Source: Mycolicibacterium frederiksbergense
GTDB lineage: Bacteria > Actinomycetota > Actinomycetes > Mycobacteriales > Mycobacteriaceae
Length of the DNA: 64,000 nt
Reading direction: 5' to 3'
NCBI RefSeq assembly: GCF_012223425.1
Contig: NZ_CP038799.1
Location: 5,006,249-5,070,248, forward strand
Shown: in pieces, positions 8,308 to 16,799 of the stretch
Numbering within the stretch: position 1 is the first letter of the stretch
How the letters are laid out: each line of letters begins with the position of its first letter
Position numbers and translations under genes: made by a program
Notes under the pieces: generated by a model
Told to the model about the DNA's origin: nothing
Database searches by the model: none
The model's input: the letters and a program-made list of their open reading frames with translations, nothing else

Positions 8308-8960
8308 CGCAGCCGGTACCCGACGCCGGGCTCGGTGTCGATCACCGAAGGGTCTCCGAGCTTGCGACGCACCATCATGATCGTGTATCGCACCACACCG
8401 GTGAACGGGTCGGCGTGCTCATCCCATGCTTTCTCCAGCAGCCGCTCGGCCGACACCACTCCGCCGTCGGCGAACAACAGTTCGGCGAGCACAGAAAACT
8501 CCTTGCGTGACAGTGCTATTGGCACACCGTCGCGGGTCACCGTGCGTTGATGGGGATCGAGTCGGATGCCGCCACGCTGCAAGACGGGTGGACTTGCAGC
8601 GCGTGATCGCCGGGCGAGCGCCTGAACGCGCGCAACCAGTTCGGCGAACGCGAACGGTTTGTAGAGGTAGTCGTCCGCACCCAGGCCGAGGCCGGCGACC
8701 CGGTCCGCCACCGTCCCCGCGGCCGTGAGCATCAGGATGCGAGCGGCTCCTCCGCCTTCGGCCAGCCTGGCGCAGACGGTGTCGCCGGACAGCACCGGCA
8801 GATCGCGGTCGAGTATCACGACGTCGTAGTCGTTGACGGTGGCGTATTCCAGCGCCATGGCTCCGTCGTAGACCACGTCGACTGCCATGGCATGCCTGCG
8901 CAGACCGTCGGCGACGGCGTCGGCGAGGAGGCGTTCGTCCTCCACCACGAGTATTCGCAC
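8304..8960 (-). CDS. OmpR/PhoB-type response regulator
   Basis: 218 residues from a GTG at 8960, chosen because the receiver domain starts at once ('RILVVEDERLLADAV'); a longer frame adds an Arg-rich stretch unlike the family. Phospho-acceptor Asp51 lies in 'VVILDRDLP', the conserved Thr in 'MLTAAG' and the Lys in 'YLYKPF'. The C-terminal half is a winged-helix DNA-binding domain ending 'DTEPGVGYRLR'. It is the partner of the overlapping kinase gene. Confidence 0.9.
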   Translation of the reverse strand: MRILVVEDERLLADAVADGLRRHAMAVDVVYDGAMALEYATVNDYDVVILDRDLPVLSGDTVCARLAEGGGAARILMLTAAGTVADRVAGLGLGADDYLYKPFAFAELVARVQALARRSRAASPPVLQRGGIRLDPHQRTVTRDGVPIALSRKEFSVLAELLFADGGVVSAERLLEKAWDEHADPFTGVVRYTIMMVRRKLGDPSVIDTEPGVGYRLR

Positions 8961-9060
8961 CCCACCATGGTGCCTGCGGGCACGTTTGGTCGCCGTGAGG
9001 TTGTTGCGTTCGGCGACGGCGCCCCGTCGGGGGAGACGGGGCACGCGTCGCCGCACCGGT

Positions 9061-9441
9061 CTAGTAGTTGTGGCAGGTTTCGGCGATCCGGTTCAGTTTC
9101 GCCACCGTCTCCTGGCCTTCCGGGGTGGACCTGCGCCTCTCGACGGCCGCGCGGACATCCGGGTTGCGGTCGAGGAACCCCTGAACCCGGTCACGGCGCT
9201 CGGGAACCGGAAGTGCCAGCAGTTCTTGCACTTTCGACTGCGCCTCGGGCCGGCTGTGCAAACGGTCCGCCAACTGCGGGGCCTCGGCCTGTAGCGCGGC
9301 ATCGACTTGCTGGTAGCTGCAGGTGGTTTCGATCAGCTTGCCGGAAGGTTCGGCGGCCGCCGAGGAGGCGAGCGCCAAGGTGGCTGCGGCTGCCGCGGTG
9401 AACCCGGCGAGCACGCGTACTGCGGGGTGGGAAAACGTCAT
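9061..9441 (-). CDS. Hemophore-related secreted protein
   Basis: 126 residues. A signal peptide with a long Ala-rich core (about residues 9-30, cleavage likely after 'SSAAA') leads to a small helical domain with one Cys near the start ('ETTCSYQQV') and one near the end ('AETCHNY'), a layout seen in the mycobacterial Rv0203-like heme-binding family. The start is ATG 9441; a longer frame would run through the divergent promoter region. It lies 100 bases upstream of the two-component genes on the same strand, so it may be co-transcribed with them. Heme binding itself is not shown by the sequence. Confidence 0.7.
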   Translation of the reverse strand: MTFSHPAVRVLAGFTAAAAATLALASSAAAEPSGKLIETTCSYQQVDAALQAEAPQLADRLHSRPEAQSKVQELLALPVPERRDRVQGFLDRNPDVRAAVERRRSTPEGQETVAKLNRIAETCHNY

Positions 9442-9628
9442 ATCTGTCGGTTTCTTTCGGGTCGGGATGGGCGTGCACTTCACGTCCTCGGACCATTGGA
9501 GCAACAGTGGTGTTTGGCGCATGTGAGGTCGAGCGCCCCTGCGCCGGCGCGACAGCGTGATCGGTGACGGTAATTTGAGGGCGTACGTGCCCGGTGGTGA
9601 TAGCCGTTGTCCCCGAGAGGAAGAACTG
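9442..9628. promoter_or_regulatory. Divergent intergenic region between hemophore-like and deacetylase genes
   Basis: 187 bases that must carry promoters in both directions. I saw no clear operator. 'GAGAGGAAG' at 9615-9623 is the ribosome-binding site for the deacetylase TTG start. Confidence 0.35.
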
Positions 9629-10371
9629 TTGCGTCGGTGGATCGTGGTGGGGCCCTTCAGTGTCGTCCTGCTGTTGGCGGCCTGTTTTGCGACATACGGC
9701 CTTTCCCGTTCCCGCACCTACCAATTGACCGGTGATCTGGTCAGTCGGGTGGCCACTGCCGAGAAGGTGGTTGCATTGACCTTCGATGACGGACCGGGCG
9801 ACTCGACGCCTGAGATTCTGGACATGCTGGCCGCGGCCGGCGTCTCGGCGACGTTCTATCTCAATGGTGCCGACGTGGACCGTCACCCGGAGTACGGAGC
9901 GGCGATCGCACGGGCCGGGCACGAGATCGGCAACCACACCTATACCCACCGTCGCATGATGTTCGTGGCACCGGGCACCGGGCACCGGGCACCGGGCACC
10001 GGGCACCGGGCACCGTCGCGAGGGAAGTCGAGACAACCGACGCCGCGATCGCGCGAACTGGGTACCGAGGTCCCATCACGTTCAGGCCTCCGTATGGCAA
10101 GAAACTATGGACCCTGCCCCACTATCTGGCGGAACGTGAGCGCACCACCGTGATGTGGGACGTGGCGCCGGACTCGGCCGGCGCTCCGGACATTGGGCGG
10201 ATCGTCGACGTGACCACGGCGAACGTTCGCCCAGGATCGATCGTGCTGCTGCATGTCATGATGCCGAGCCGGTCCGCGTCCAGGGCCGCAGTGCCGCGGA
10301 TCATCGAACGACTCCGGGCCGAGGGATACCGATTCGTGACGGTGAGCGAACTGCTGTCCTACCGGCCGTAG
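9629..10371 (+). pseudogene. Polysaccharide deacetylase (NodB domain), frameshifted by a 7-bp repeat expansion
   Basis: The start is TTG 9629 after 'GAGAGGAAG'; a membrane anchor or uncleaved signal ('IVVGPFSVVLLLAACFATYG') follows. The NodB motifs are all present but split over two frames: 'ALTFDDGPGD' and 'GNHTYTHRR' in the first, 'TFRPPYGKK' and 'SIVLLHVMMP' in the second. The break is a run of GCACCGG repeats at 9968-10015. An ancestral sequence with one full repeat plus GCACCG would read 'MMFVAPGTVAREVETTDAA' straight through; the present array is five units longer (35 bases). As read, the protein stops after about 175 residues without its last catalytic motif. Gaining one unit or losing two would restore the frame. 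Confidence 0.8.
9968..10015 (+). repeat. GCACCGG heptanucleotide tandem array inside the deacetylase gene
   Basis: Six full copies of GCACCGG and a partial seventh (GCACCG). One turn of three repeats encodes APGTGHR. Its length is not a multiple of three relative to the reading frame of the gene, which causes the frameshift. Confidence 0.95.
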
Positions 10372-10395
10372 CGGCACGGCCCACTCTGGTGCCTG

Positions 10396-10472
10396 TGGTG
10401 CCCTCGGTGAGATTCGAACTCACACTGCACGGGTTTTGAATCCGTTTCCTCTGCCAGTTGGGATACGAGGGC
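10396..10472 (-). tRNA. tRNA with CAA anticodon (tRNA-Leu by codon), short variable loop
   Basis: Acceptor stem GCCCTCG/CGAGGGC pairs fully, discriminator A, encoded CCA at 10396-10398, T arm GTGAG-TTCGAAT-CTCAC. The anticodon loop TTCAAAA gives CAA (complement of 10436-10438), which reads the Leu codon UUG. The body is only 74 bases with a 5-base variable region, whereas bacterial tRNA-Leu normally has a long variable arm. The top pair of the anticodon stem would be A-C and one D-stem pair is C-A. So the tRNA call is firm but its amino acid is less so. Confidence 0.7.
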
Positions 10473-10563
10473 GCGAGCCCCCACCTTAGTAGATGCGTGC
10501 AGTCACCCTTCCCGGCAGGCACTGTTAACCCCAAGCTCGCCCCGGGACCACAAAGGCGCGACA

Positions 10564-11190
10564 ATGTGCGTCATGACCGACGCTCCTGCACCCCGCCGCG
10601 TGCTCATCGCCGAAGATGAGGCGCTCATCCGAATGGACCTGGCAGAGATGCTGGGTGAGGAAGGCTATGAAGTAGTCGGGCAGGCCGGAGACGGTCAGGA
10701 AGCGGTCGATCTCGCGGAAAGCCTGAAACCGGATCTGGTGATCATGGACGTCAAGATGCCCCGCCGGGACGGCATCGATGCGGCATCGGAGATCGCCACC
10801 AAGCGCATCGCGCCGATCGTCATTCTGACCGCCTTCAGCCAGCGCGAACTGGTCGAACGCGCCCGCGATGCGGGTGCGATGGCCTACCTGGTCAAGCCGT
10901 TCTCCATCACCGATCTGATCCCGGCCATCGAGGTCGCGGTCAGCCGGTTCGGTGAGATCGCGGCCCTGGAGCACGAGGTCGCGAACCTGTCGGATCGGCT
11001 GGAGACGCGCAAGCTGGTCGAGCGGGCGAAGGGTTTGCTGCAGGCCAACCAGGGGATGACCGAGCCCGAGGCGTTCAAGTGGATTCAGCGTGCGGCGATG
11101 GACCGCCGCACCACGATGAAGCGGGTGGCCGAGGTGGTGCTCGAGACTCTCGACACGCCGACCGAGGATGCCACCGGCGCCGAGAAATGA
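10564..11190 (+). CDS. pdtaR: ANTAR-domain response regulator (PdtaR-like)
   Basis: 208 residues. A receiver domain at the N-terminus ('VLIAEDEALIRMDLAEML') has its phospho-acceptor at Asp62 in 'VIMDVKMPRRDG' and Lys in 'YLVKPFS'. The C-terminal ANTAR domain (about 135-200, 'RLETRKLVERAKGLLQ', 'AFKWIQRAAMDRRTTM') binds paired RNA hairpins to prevent transcription termination. In mycobacteria the homologue Rv1626 works with the kinase PdtaS. The start could be ATG 10564, which has 'AAAGG' eight bases upstream, or ATG 10573, which better matches homologues. No kinase gene is adjacent, as is usual for this gene. Confidence 0.92.
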   Translation: MCVMTDAPAPRRVLIAEDEALIRMDLAEMLGEEGYEVVGQAGDGQEAVDLAESLKPDLVIMDVKMPRRDGIDAASEIATKRIAPIVILTAFSQRELVERARDAGAMAYLVKPFSITDLIPAIEVAVSRFGEIAALEHEVANLSDRLETRKLVERAKGLLQANQGMTEPEAFKWIQRAAMDRRTTMKRVAEVVLETLDTPTEDATGAEK

Positions 11191-11392
11191 GCGTCCTGAC
11201 CGCCTCTGCCGGTTAAGTCTGCGTTTCCGGCGGCTTCGTTTGACCGGCTAACCCGGCTGATCTGCGCAACGCGTCGCTCAACATGGCGCGACGGAGCCCC
11301 GGAATGGTTATGGTTTTCCGCGAAGCATCCCCGTCCCGGTCGTCCCGACCGGAACGAAGGTGCCGACCTGAAAACGGAACCGGAGGTGAGAC

Positions 11393-12604
11393 GTGCGCGG
11401 TCACGTGGCACGCAAGGCATTTGCTCTCGGAGGCGCGGGCCTGATGGCCCTGGCGATTGCCGGCTGCAGTCAGAGCACGCCCGAAGAAGAGGCGTCCCAG
11501 ACGAACCTCAAGATCGTGGAAAAGGTGCAGATCGACGAGAACGGCGCCGAGGTTGCGGCGGCCGAGGGCGCTGCACCCGCCGATCCGGCCGGTGACGGCA
11601 ACGCCACCTGCCCGCCGGTGTCGATCGCCATGGCCGGTGCCCTCAACGGACCCGATGCCGCGCTCGGCATCAACATCAAGAACGGCGTACAGCTGGCCAT
11701 CGATCAGCACAACGAGGCCAATCCGGGCTGCCAGGTGCAGCTCAAGCCGTTCGACACCGAGGGCGACCCGCAGAAGGCCTCCAACATCGCCCCGCGGATC
11801 GTCGAGGACCAGTACACGATCGGCCTGGTCGGACCGGCTTTCTCCGGTGAGACCAAGGCCACCGGTGGTGTCTTCGACCAGGCCGGCCTCGCTGCCGTCA
11901 CAGCCTCGGCCACCAATGTGACACTGTCGGAGAACGGTTGGAGGACCTTCTTCCGCGGACTGGCCAACGACGGCGTGCAGGGCCCGTCCGTCGCCAACTA
12001 CCTGAAGAACAATCTGGGCCATCAGAAGATCTGCGTGGTCGATGACAGCACCGATTACGGTCTGGGGCTGGCCACCGCGGTGCGCGACACCCTGGGCCCC
12101 GTGGCCGATCCCGCCTGCAACATCTCGGTGAAGAAGGGCGACAAGGACTTCTCCGCTGCGGTCACCCAGATCAATGGCGCGGCACCGGAATCGGTCTTCT
12201 TCAGTGGCTACTACGCCGAGGCCGCGCCGCTGGTTCAGCAGCTGCGTGACGGTGGCTTCGAGGGCGTGTTCGCCAGCGCCGACGGCACGAAGGATCCCGA
12301 GTTCGTCAAGCAGGCGGGCGAATCGTCCAAGGGTGCGGTGCTGGCCTGCCCGTGCGGCCCGGCCACCGGGTCGTTCGCCGAGGAGTACACCGCGAAATTC
12401 AACACCGAGCCCGGCACGTACAGCGCCGAGGGCTATGACCTGGGCACCATCCTGCTCAAGGGCATCGACTCCGGCGCGATCACCCGCCCCGCGTTGCTGG
12501 ATTTCGTGCGCAACTACCAGGGCCAGGGTGTGGCCCGCGAATACCAGTGGACTCCGGAAGGTGAGCTCACCACGACGCTCATCTGGATCTACGACGTTCA
12601 GTAA
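11393..12604 (+). CDS. Branched-chain amino-acid ABC transporter, substrate-binding lipoprotein
   Basis: 403 residues from GTG 11393, with 'GGAGGTGAG' just upstream. The lipobox 'LAIAGC' puts the lipidated Cys at residue 25. The mature protein has the periplasmic-binding-protein type I fold of LivJ/LivK: 'SIAMAGALNGPDAALG', 'GVQLAIDQHNEANPG', 'VGPAFSGETKATGGVFDQAG'. It is the first of five liv genes, but is separated from the permease gene by 106 bases holding a strong hairpin, which would let the binding protein be made in excess. The exact ligand (Leu/Ile/Val, or another amide or amino acid) cannot be told. Confidence 0.9.
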   Translation: MRGHVARKAFALGGAGLMALAIAGCSQSTPEEEASQTNLKIVEKVQIDENGAEVAAAEGAAPADPAGDGNATCPPVSIAMAGALNGPDAALGINIKNGVQLAIDQHNEANPGCQVQLKPFDTEGDPQKASNIAPRIVEDQYTIGLVGPAFSGETKATGGVFDQAGLAAVTASATNVTLSENGWRTFFRGLANDGVQGPSVANYLKNNLGHQKICVVDDSTDYGLGLATAVRDTLGPVADPACNISVKKGDKDFSAAVTQINGAAPESVFFSGYYAEAAPLVQQLRDGGFEGVFASADGTKDPEFVKQAGESSKGAVLACPCGPATGSFAEEYTAKFNTEPGTYSAEGYDLGTILLKGIDSGAITRPALLDFVRNYQGQGVAREYQWTPEGELTTTLIWIYDVQ

Positions 12605-12611
12605 CAGCTGA

Positions 12612-12656
12612 GACGAAAGCGCGTCCGAGAGCGCATGCCTCGGACGCGCTTTCGTC
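12612..12656 (+). terminator. 18-bp perfect hairpin after the binding-protein gene
   Basis: Bases 12612-12629 pair exactly with 12639-12656 around a 9-base loop, starting 7 bases after the stop codon. No long T run follows ('TTCACACC'). Because co-directional permease genes follow, it probably acts as a partial terminator or as a 3' stabiliser that raises the binding-protein share of the mRNA. Confidence 0.75.
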
Positions 12657-12710
12657 TTCACACCACTGCCGCAGCAACCGTCATCGCGTCAGCGAGGAGC
12701 TCACCACCGG

Positions 12711-13721
12711 ATGAACCTGGCCGCCAACATCAACTTCAATGTCGGGGCATTGTTCGACAGCTTCTGGCAGTTGACGATCGACGGCCTGTCCTGGGGCGCG
12801 ATCTACGCCCTGGTCGCCGTCGGTTACACCCTGGTCTTCGGCGTGCTGCGGCTGATCAACTTCGCGCACTCCGAGATCTTCATGCTCGGCATGTTCGGCG
12901 CCTACTTCGCGCTGGACATCCTGATGGGCTTCACACCGAGCGGCAACGCCTACAACAAGGGCGTCGCGCTGACCATCCTCTACTTGGGCTTCGCGATGCT
13001 GTTCGCGATGCTGGTGTCCGGCGGCGCCGCGGTCGGCCTGGAATTCATCGCCTACCGCCCGCTGCGTAAACGCAACGCCAAGGCGCTGACCTTCCTGATC
13101 ACCGCGATCGGCATGTCCTTTGTGCTGCAGCAGTTCGTGCTGTTCATCCTGCCCAAGCTGATACCGGGCTACGGTGGCCCGAACGCCCAGCAGCCCATCG
13201 TGTTGGTGCAACCGAAGACCCAGTTCGAACTGTTCGGTGTCGCGATCTCCAACACGACGATCGTCATCATCGGGTCGGCACTGGTGCTCGCGCTGCTCAC
13301 CGATGTGGCACTCAACCGCACCAAACTCGGCCGCGGTGTCCGCGCGGTCGCCCAGGACGCGAACACCGCGACGCTGATGGGGGTGTCCCGTGAGCGCGTC
13401 ATCATGACGACCTTCCTCATCGGCGGCCTGCTCGCCGGTGCCGCGGCGCTGCTGTACACCCTGAAGGTGCCCCAGGGCATCATCTACTCGGGCGGATTTC
13501 TCTTGGGTATCAAGGCCTTCTCCGCCGCGGTGCTCGGCGGTATCGGCAACCTGCGCGGTGCGCTGCTCGGCGGTCTGCTGCTCGGCGTGATGGAGAATTA
13601 CGGTCAGGCGGTATTCGGCACCCAGTGGCGTGACGTCGTCGCGTTCGTCCTGCTGGTCCTGGTGCTGTTGGTCAGACCGACCGGCATCTTGGGCGAGAGC
13701 CTCGGGAAGGCGCGCGCATGA
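12711..13721 (+). CDS. livH: Branched-chain amino-acid ABC transporter permease LivH
   Basis: 336 residues, strongly hydrophobic with about eight membrane segments. Family signatures are 'DGLSWGAIYALVAVGYTLVFG', 'LRLINFAHSEIFMLG' and, near the end, 'GIKAFSAAVLGGIGNLRGALLGG', the region that contacts the ATPase. It is slightly longer than E. coli LivH. ATG 12711 follows 'GAGGAG' at 12694. Its stop overlaps the livM start by four bases. Confidence 0.92.
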   Translation: MNLAANINFNVGALFDSFWQLTIDGLSWGAIYALVAVGYTLVFGVLRLINFAHSEIFMLGMFGAYFALDILMGFTPSGNAYNKGVALTILYLGFAMLFAMLVSGGAAVGLEFIAYRPLRKRNAKALTFLITAIGMSFVLQQFVLFILPKLIPGYGGPNAQQPIVLVQPKTQFELFGVAISNTTIVIIGSALVLALLTDVALNRTKLGRGVRAVAQDANTATLMGVSRERVIMTTFLIGGLLAGAAALLYTLKVPQGIIYSGGFLLGIKAFSAAVLGGIGNLRGALLGGLLLGVMENYGQAVFGTQWRDVVAFVLLVLVLLVRPTGILGESLGKARA

Positions 13722-14893
13722 CTACTTCTACCGGCCCGGCCACCCGTTGGGCGAAGGTCATGGACTGGTGGGACGGCCTGACCCGAGCCCAGAAATGGGT
13801 ATTCGGCGTCGTGCTGTTCGCGGGGATCGCGCTCTCGCCGCTGTTCACACCGGCGTTTCTGGACACCCCGGGAATCAGCTTCGGTGGCACCATGGCCCAG
13901 TTCGCGATGGTCGCCATCATCGCGATCGGCCTCAATGTCGTTGTCGGCCAAGCCGGTCTGCTCGACTTGGGTTATGTCGGCTTCTACGCCGTCGGCGCCT
14001 ACACGGTCGCCCTGCTGACCAGCCCGGAAAGTCCGTGGAACCAGATGGGGGCGTCGGGTTTCTTCAGCACCCCGTGGGCTTGGCTGTCCTGCGTGCCGAT
14101 CGCGATGGCGGTCACCGCGTTGAGCGGCCTGATCCTCGGCACCCCGACGCTGCGCCTGCGTGGTGACTATCTGGCCATCGTCACCTTGGGGTTCGGCGAG
14201 ATCATCCGCCTGCTCGCCGACAACCTGGCCGATGTCACCAACGGCCCGCGTGGCCTCAATGAGGTTGCCTTCCCGCACTTCTTGGAAAGCGAGCAACATC
14301 CCGAGGGTGTGTTCTCGGTGTCCAACTCCGCCGGGGACGCCAACTACGGAACCTGGTGGTTCTGGCTGGGTCTCATTCTGATCGTCGGCATCCTGCTACT
14401 CGTCGGCAACCTGGAACGCAGCCGGGTGGGGCGCGCCTGGATAGCGGTCCGCGAGGACGAGGACGCTGCGGAAGTGATGGGCGTCAACGCGTTCAAGTTC
14501 AAACTGTGGGCATTCACCATCGGCGCGGCCATCGGTGGTCTTTCCGGTGCGCTGTACGCCGGTCAGGTGCAATACGTTGCGCCGCCGACGTTCAACATCA
14601 TCAACTCGATGCTGTTCCTGTGCGCGGTGGTGCTCGGCGGTCAGGGCAACAAGCTCGGTGTGATCCTCGGCGCGTTCATCATCGTGTACCTGCCGAACCG
14701 GCTGCTCGGTGTGCACTTCGCCGGCATCGACATGGGCAATCTGAAGTACCTGTTCTTCGGGCTCGCACTGGTGGTGTTGATGATCTTTCGGCCCCAGGGC
14801 CTGTTCCCGGCCCGGCAGCATCTGCTCACCTATGCCAAAGCCGCGCGTGAGCTGTTGCGGAGCAAGCCGAAAGATACGGAGCCGGTGAAATGA
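13718..14893 (+). CDS. livM: Branched-chain amino-acid ABC transporter permease LivM
   Basis: 391 residues, membrane permease partner of LivH. Typical segments are 'IIAIGLNVVVGQAGLLDLGYVGF', 'LRLRGDYLAIVTLGFGEIIR' and the 'EDEDAAEVMGVNAFKFKL' ATPase-coupling loop. A non-membrane insertion of about 45 residues lies between the fifth and sixth hydrophobic stretches. Start ATG 13718 overlaps the livH stop (ATGA), and its own stop overlaps livG in the same way. Confidence 0.92.
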   Translation: MTTSTGPATRWAKVMDWWDGLTRAQKWVFGVVLFAGIALSPLFTPAFLDTPGISFGGTMAQFAMVAIIAIGLNVVVGQAGLLDLGYVGFYAVGAYTVALLTSPESPWNQMGASGFFSTPWAWLSCVPIAMAVTALSGLILGTPTLRLRGDYLAIVTLGFGEIIRLLADNLADVTNGPRGLNEVAFPHFLESEQHPEGVFSVSNSAGDANYGTWWFWLGLILIVGILLLVGNLERSRVGRAWIAVREDEDAAEVMGVNAFKFKLWAFTIGAAIGGLSGALYAGQVQYVAPPTFNIINSMLFLCAVVLGGQGNKLGVILGAFIIVYLPNRLLGVHFAGIDMGNLKYLFFGLALVVLMIFRPQGLFPARQHLLTYAKAARELLRSKPKDTEPVK

Positions 14894-15738
14894 CCGACGC
14901 CGAGAGCTTCGAGAATGTCGCCGAGATCGCCGGCGTGCACCGCGAGATCACGGTCGATGAGGGCGAAGTCCTGCTGCAGACCAACGATCTCACCGTCCAG
15001 TTCGGCGGTCTGACGGCCCTGGATGCGGTGTCGTTCAACATCAAACGCGGAGAGATCCTCGGGCTGATCGGGCCCAACGGGGCCGGCAAGACCACCTGCT
15101 TCAACGCGATCACCGGTGTGTACCGGCCCAGTTCGGGTTCCGTCACGTTCGACGGGTCACCGATCGGGCGGATCAAACGGCATCAGATCACCCGGCTCGG
15201 GATTGCCCGCACCTTCCAGAACATCCGGCTGTTCGGTGAGATGACCGCGCTGGAGAACGTCATGGTGGGCACCGATGCGAGGCATCACACCTCGGTGCCG
15301 GGTGCGCTGTTCCGGTCATCGCGGCATCGTCGTGAAGAGAAGTCGGCCATCGAGAGGTCGGCTGCGCTTCTGCATTTCGTCGGTATCGCGCACCGTGGCG
15401 AGGAGAAGGCCAAGAACCTGCCCTATGGCGACCAGCGCCGCCTGGAGATCGCTCGGGCGCTGGCCACCGAACCCAAGCTGCTGTGCCTGGACGAACCCGC
15501 GGCCGGATTCAACCCGAGCGAGAAGTCGGCGCTGATCGACCTGATCCGCAAGATCCGCGATGACGGCTACACGGTGCTGCTCATCGAACATGACATGCGC
15601 CTGGTGATGGGGGTGACCGACCGGATCGTGGTGCTGGAGTTCGGTCGCAAGATCGCCGACGGTCTGCCGGCCGAAATCCGCGAGGACCCCAAGGTCATCG
15701 CCGCATATCTGGGGGTCCCCGATGACGAACTCGCCTGA
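14890..15738 (+). CDS. livG: Branched-chain amino-acid ABC transporter ATPase LivG
   Basis: 282 residues. Walker A 'GPNGAGKTTCFN', signature region 'NLPYGDQRRLEIARAL' (the usual LSGGQ is replaced by LPYGDQ, normal for LivG), Walker B 'LLCLDEPAAGFNP' and the switch His in 'LLIEHDMRLVMGVTDR'. The first 30 or so residues before the core are an acidic extension. The gene begins within the end of livM and its last 17 bases overlap livF. Confidence 0.93.
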   Translation: MTDAESFENVAEIAGVHREITVDEGEVLLQTNDLTVQFGGLTALDAVSFNIKRGEILGLIGPNGAGKTTCFNAITGVYRPSSGSVTFDGSPIGRIKRHQITRLGIARTFQNIRLFGEMTALENVMVGTDARHHTSVPGALFRSSRHRREEKSAIERSAALLHFVGIAHRGEEKAKNLPYGDQRRLEIARALATEPKLLCLDEPAAGFNPSEKSALIDLIRKIRDDGYTVLLIEHDMRLVMGVTDRIVVLEFGRKIADGLPAEIREDPKVIAAYLGVPDDELA

Positions 15739-16471
15739 GGCCGCCGAGCGTCCGGTGCTGTTGGAGGTGCGGGACATCGTCGTGCACTACGGCAGAATCC
15801 GGGCACTGCACGGTGTTTCGCTGGTGGTGCACGAAGGTGAGCTGGTCACTCTGCTGGGCTCCAACGGCGCCGGGAAGACCACCATGATGCGGGCCATCTC
15901 GGGACTGCTGCCGCTCACATCGGGTTCGGTGTGGTTCGACGGCAAGGACATCGGCAAGGTCAAGGCGCATCGGCGGGTGTCCGACGGACTGATCCAGGCC
16001 CCCGAGGGACGCGGCGTCTTTCCCGGCATGACCATCATCGAGAACCTCGAAATGGGTTGCTATGGAAGGAAATTTGCCTCCAAGGCCGAGCATGACGAGA
16101 AGCTCGACTGGGTGCTGACCACCTTCCCGCGACTCGCGGAGCGCCGCAACCAGGTCGGTGGCACTTTGTCCGGTGGCGAGCAGCAGATGCTGGCCATCGG
16201 CCGCGCGCTGATGGCGCGACCGAAGGTGCTGCTGCTCGATGAACCCTCGATGGGTCTGGCGCCCATGGTGATCTCGCAGATCTTCCGCATCATCTCCGAG
16301 ATCAACAGCCAGGGCACCACGGTGCTGCTGGTGGAACAGAACGCGCAGCAGGCGCTCAGCAGATCCGACCGGGCCTACATCCTGGAGACCGGCGAGGTCA
16401 CCCGCACCGGCGTGGCAGCCGATCTGCTCAAGGACGACAGCATTCGGGCCGCTTACCTCGGCGTGGCCTGA
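15722..16471 (+). CDS. livF: Branched-chain amino-acid ABC transporter ATPase LivF
   Basis: 249 residues. Walker A 'GSNGAGKTTMMRAI', signature 'LSGGEQQMLAIGRALM', Walker B 'VLLLDEPSMGLAPM' and 'LLVEQNAQQALSRSDR' identify the second nucleotide-binding subunit, paired with LivG. It overlaps livG by 17 bases, so the operon is tightly coupled from livH to livF. It is the last gene of the operon. Downstream 'GCGTGTC...GACACGC' (about 16492-16513) can form a short hairpin. Confidence 0.93.
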   Translation: MTNSPEAAERPVLLEVRDIVVHYGRIRALHGVSLVVHEGELVTLLGSNGAGKTTMMRAISGLLPLTSGSVWFDGKDIGKVKAHRRVSDGLIQAPEGRGVFPGMTIIENLEMGCYGRKFASKAEHDEKLDWVLTTFPRLAERRNQVGGTLSGGEQQMLAIGRALMARPKVLLLDEPSMGLAPMVISQIFRIISEINSQGTTVLLVEQNAQQALSRSDRAYILETGEVTRTGVAADLLKDDSIRAAYLGVA

Positions 16472-16545
16472 CCGGGCCGCCCTGCCCGCGAGCGTGTCTG
16501 CTCCCCGACACGCCGTCGCCCGGAAGTAGTTCACGCACGCTCACT

Positions 16546-16773
16546 TCACGAGATGCGGAAGCGCTTCATCCGCGACGTCGCCCCCGACGCGAACTCGACG
16601 CGACTGCGCGGCACGCCCAGATGCTTGGCGAGCAGGGCGACGACCGCGTCGTTGGCCTTGCCCTCGACCGCCCGCTCGCGTACGTAGATCGTCAACGCGC
16701 CGTCCGGTCCCGCCTCGACCAACGGGCCCTTCTTGCTGCCGGGCTTGACCCGCACTGAGACGACCTCTGTCAT
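16546..16773 (-). CDS. DUF167 family protein (YggU-like)
   Basis: 75 residues, near the usual size. 'VRVKPGSKKGPLVE', 'LTIYVRERAVEGKANDAVV' and 'LGVPRSRVEFASGATSRMK' are the family pattern. Function is not known in any detail. ATG 16773 is chosen since the longer frame would overlap the thiolase gene. It lies 26 bases after the thiolase stop and may be read with it. Confidence 0.85.
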   Translation of the reverse strand: MTEVVSVRVKPGSKKGPLVEAGPDGALTIYVRERAVEGKANDAVVALLAKHLGVPRSRVEFASGATSRMKRFRIS

Positions 16774-16799
16774 CGGCCCATTGAACCGAAAGGTCCGCG

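Noticed and set aside
11213..12661. Long minus-strand open frame (482 codons) across the binding-protein gene
   Set aside because: It is antisense to a clear lipoprotein gene with lipobox and domain motifs; the protein is low-complexity Arg/Gly/Ala with no recognisable domain.
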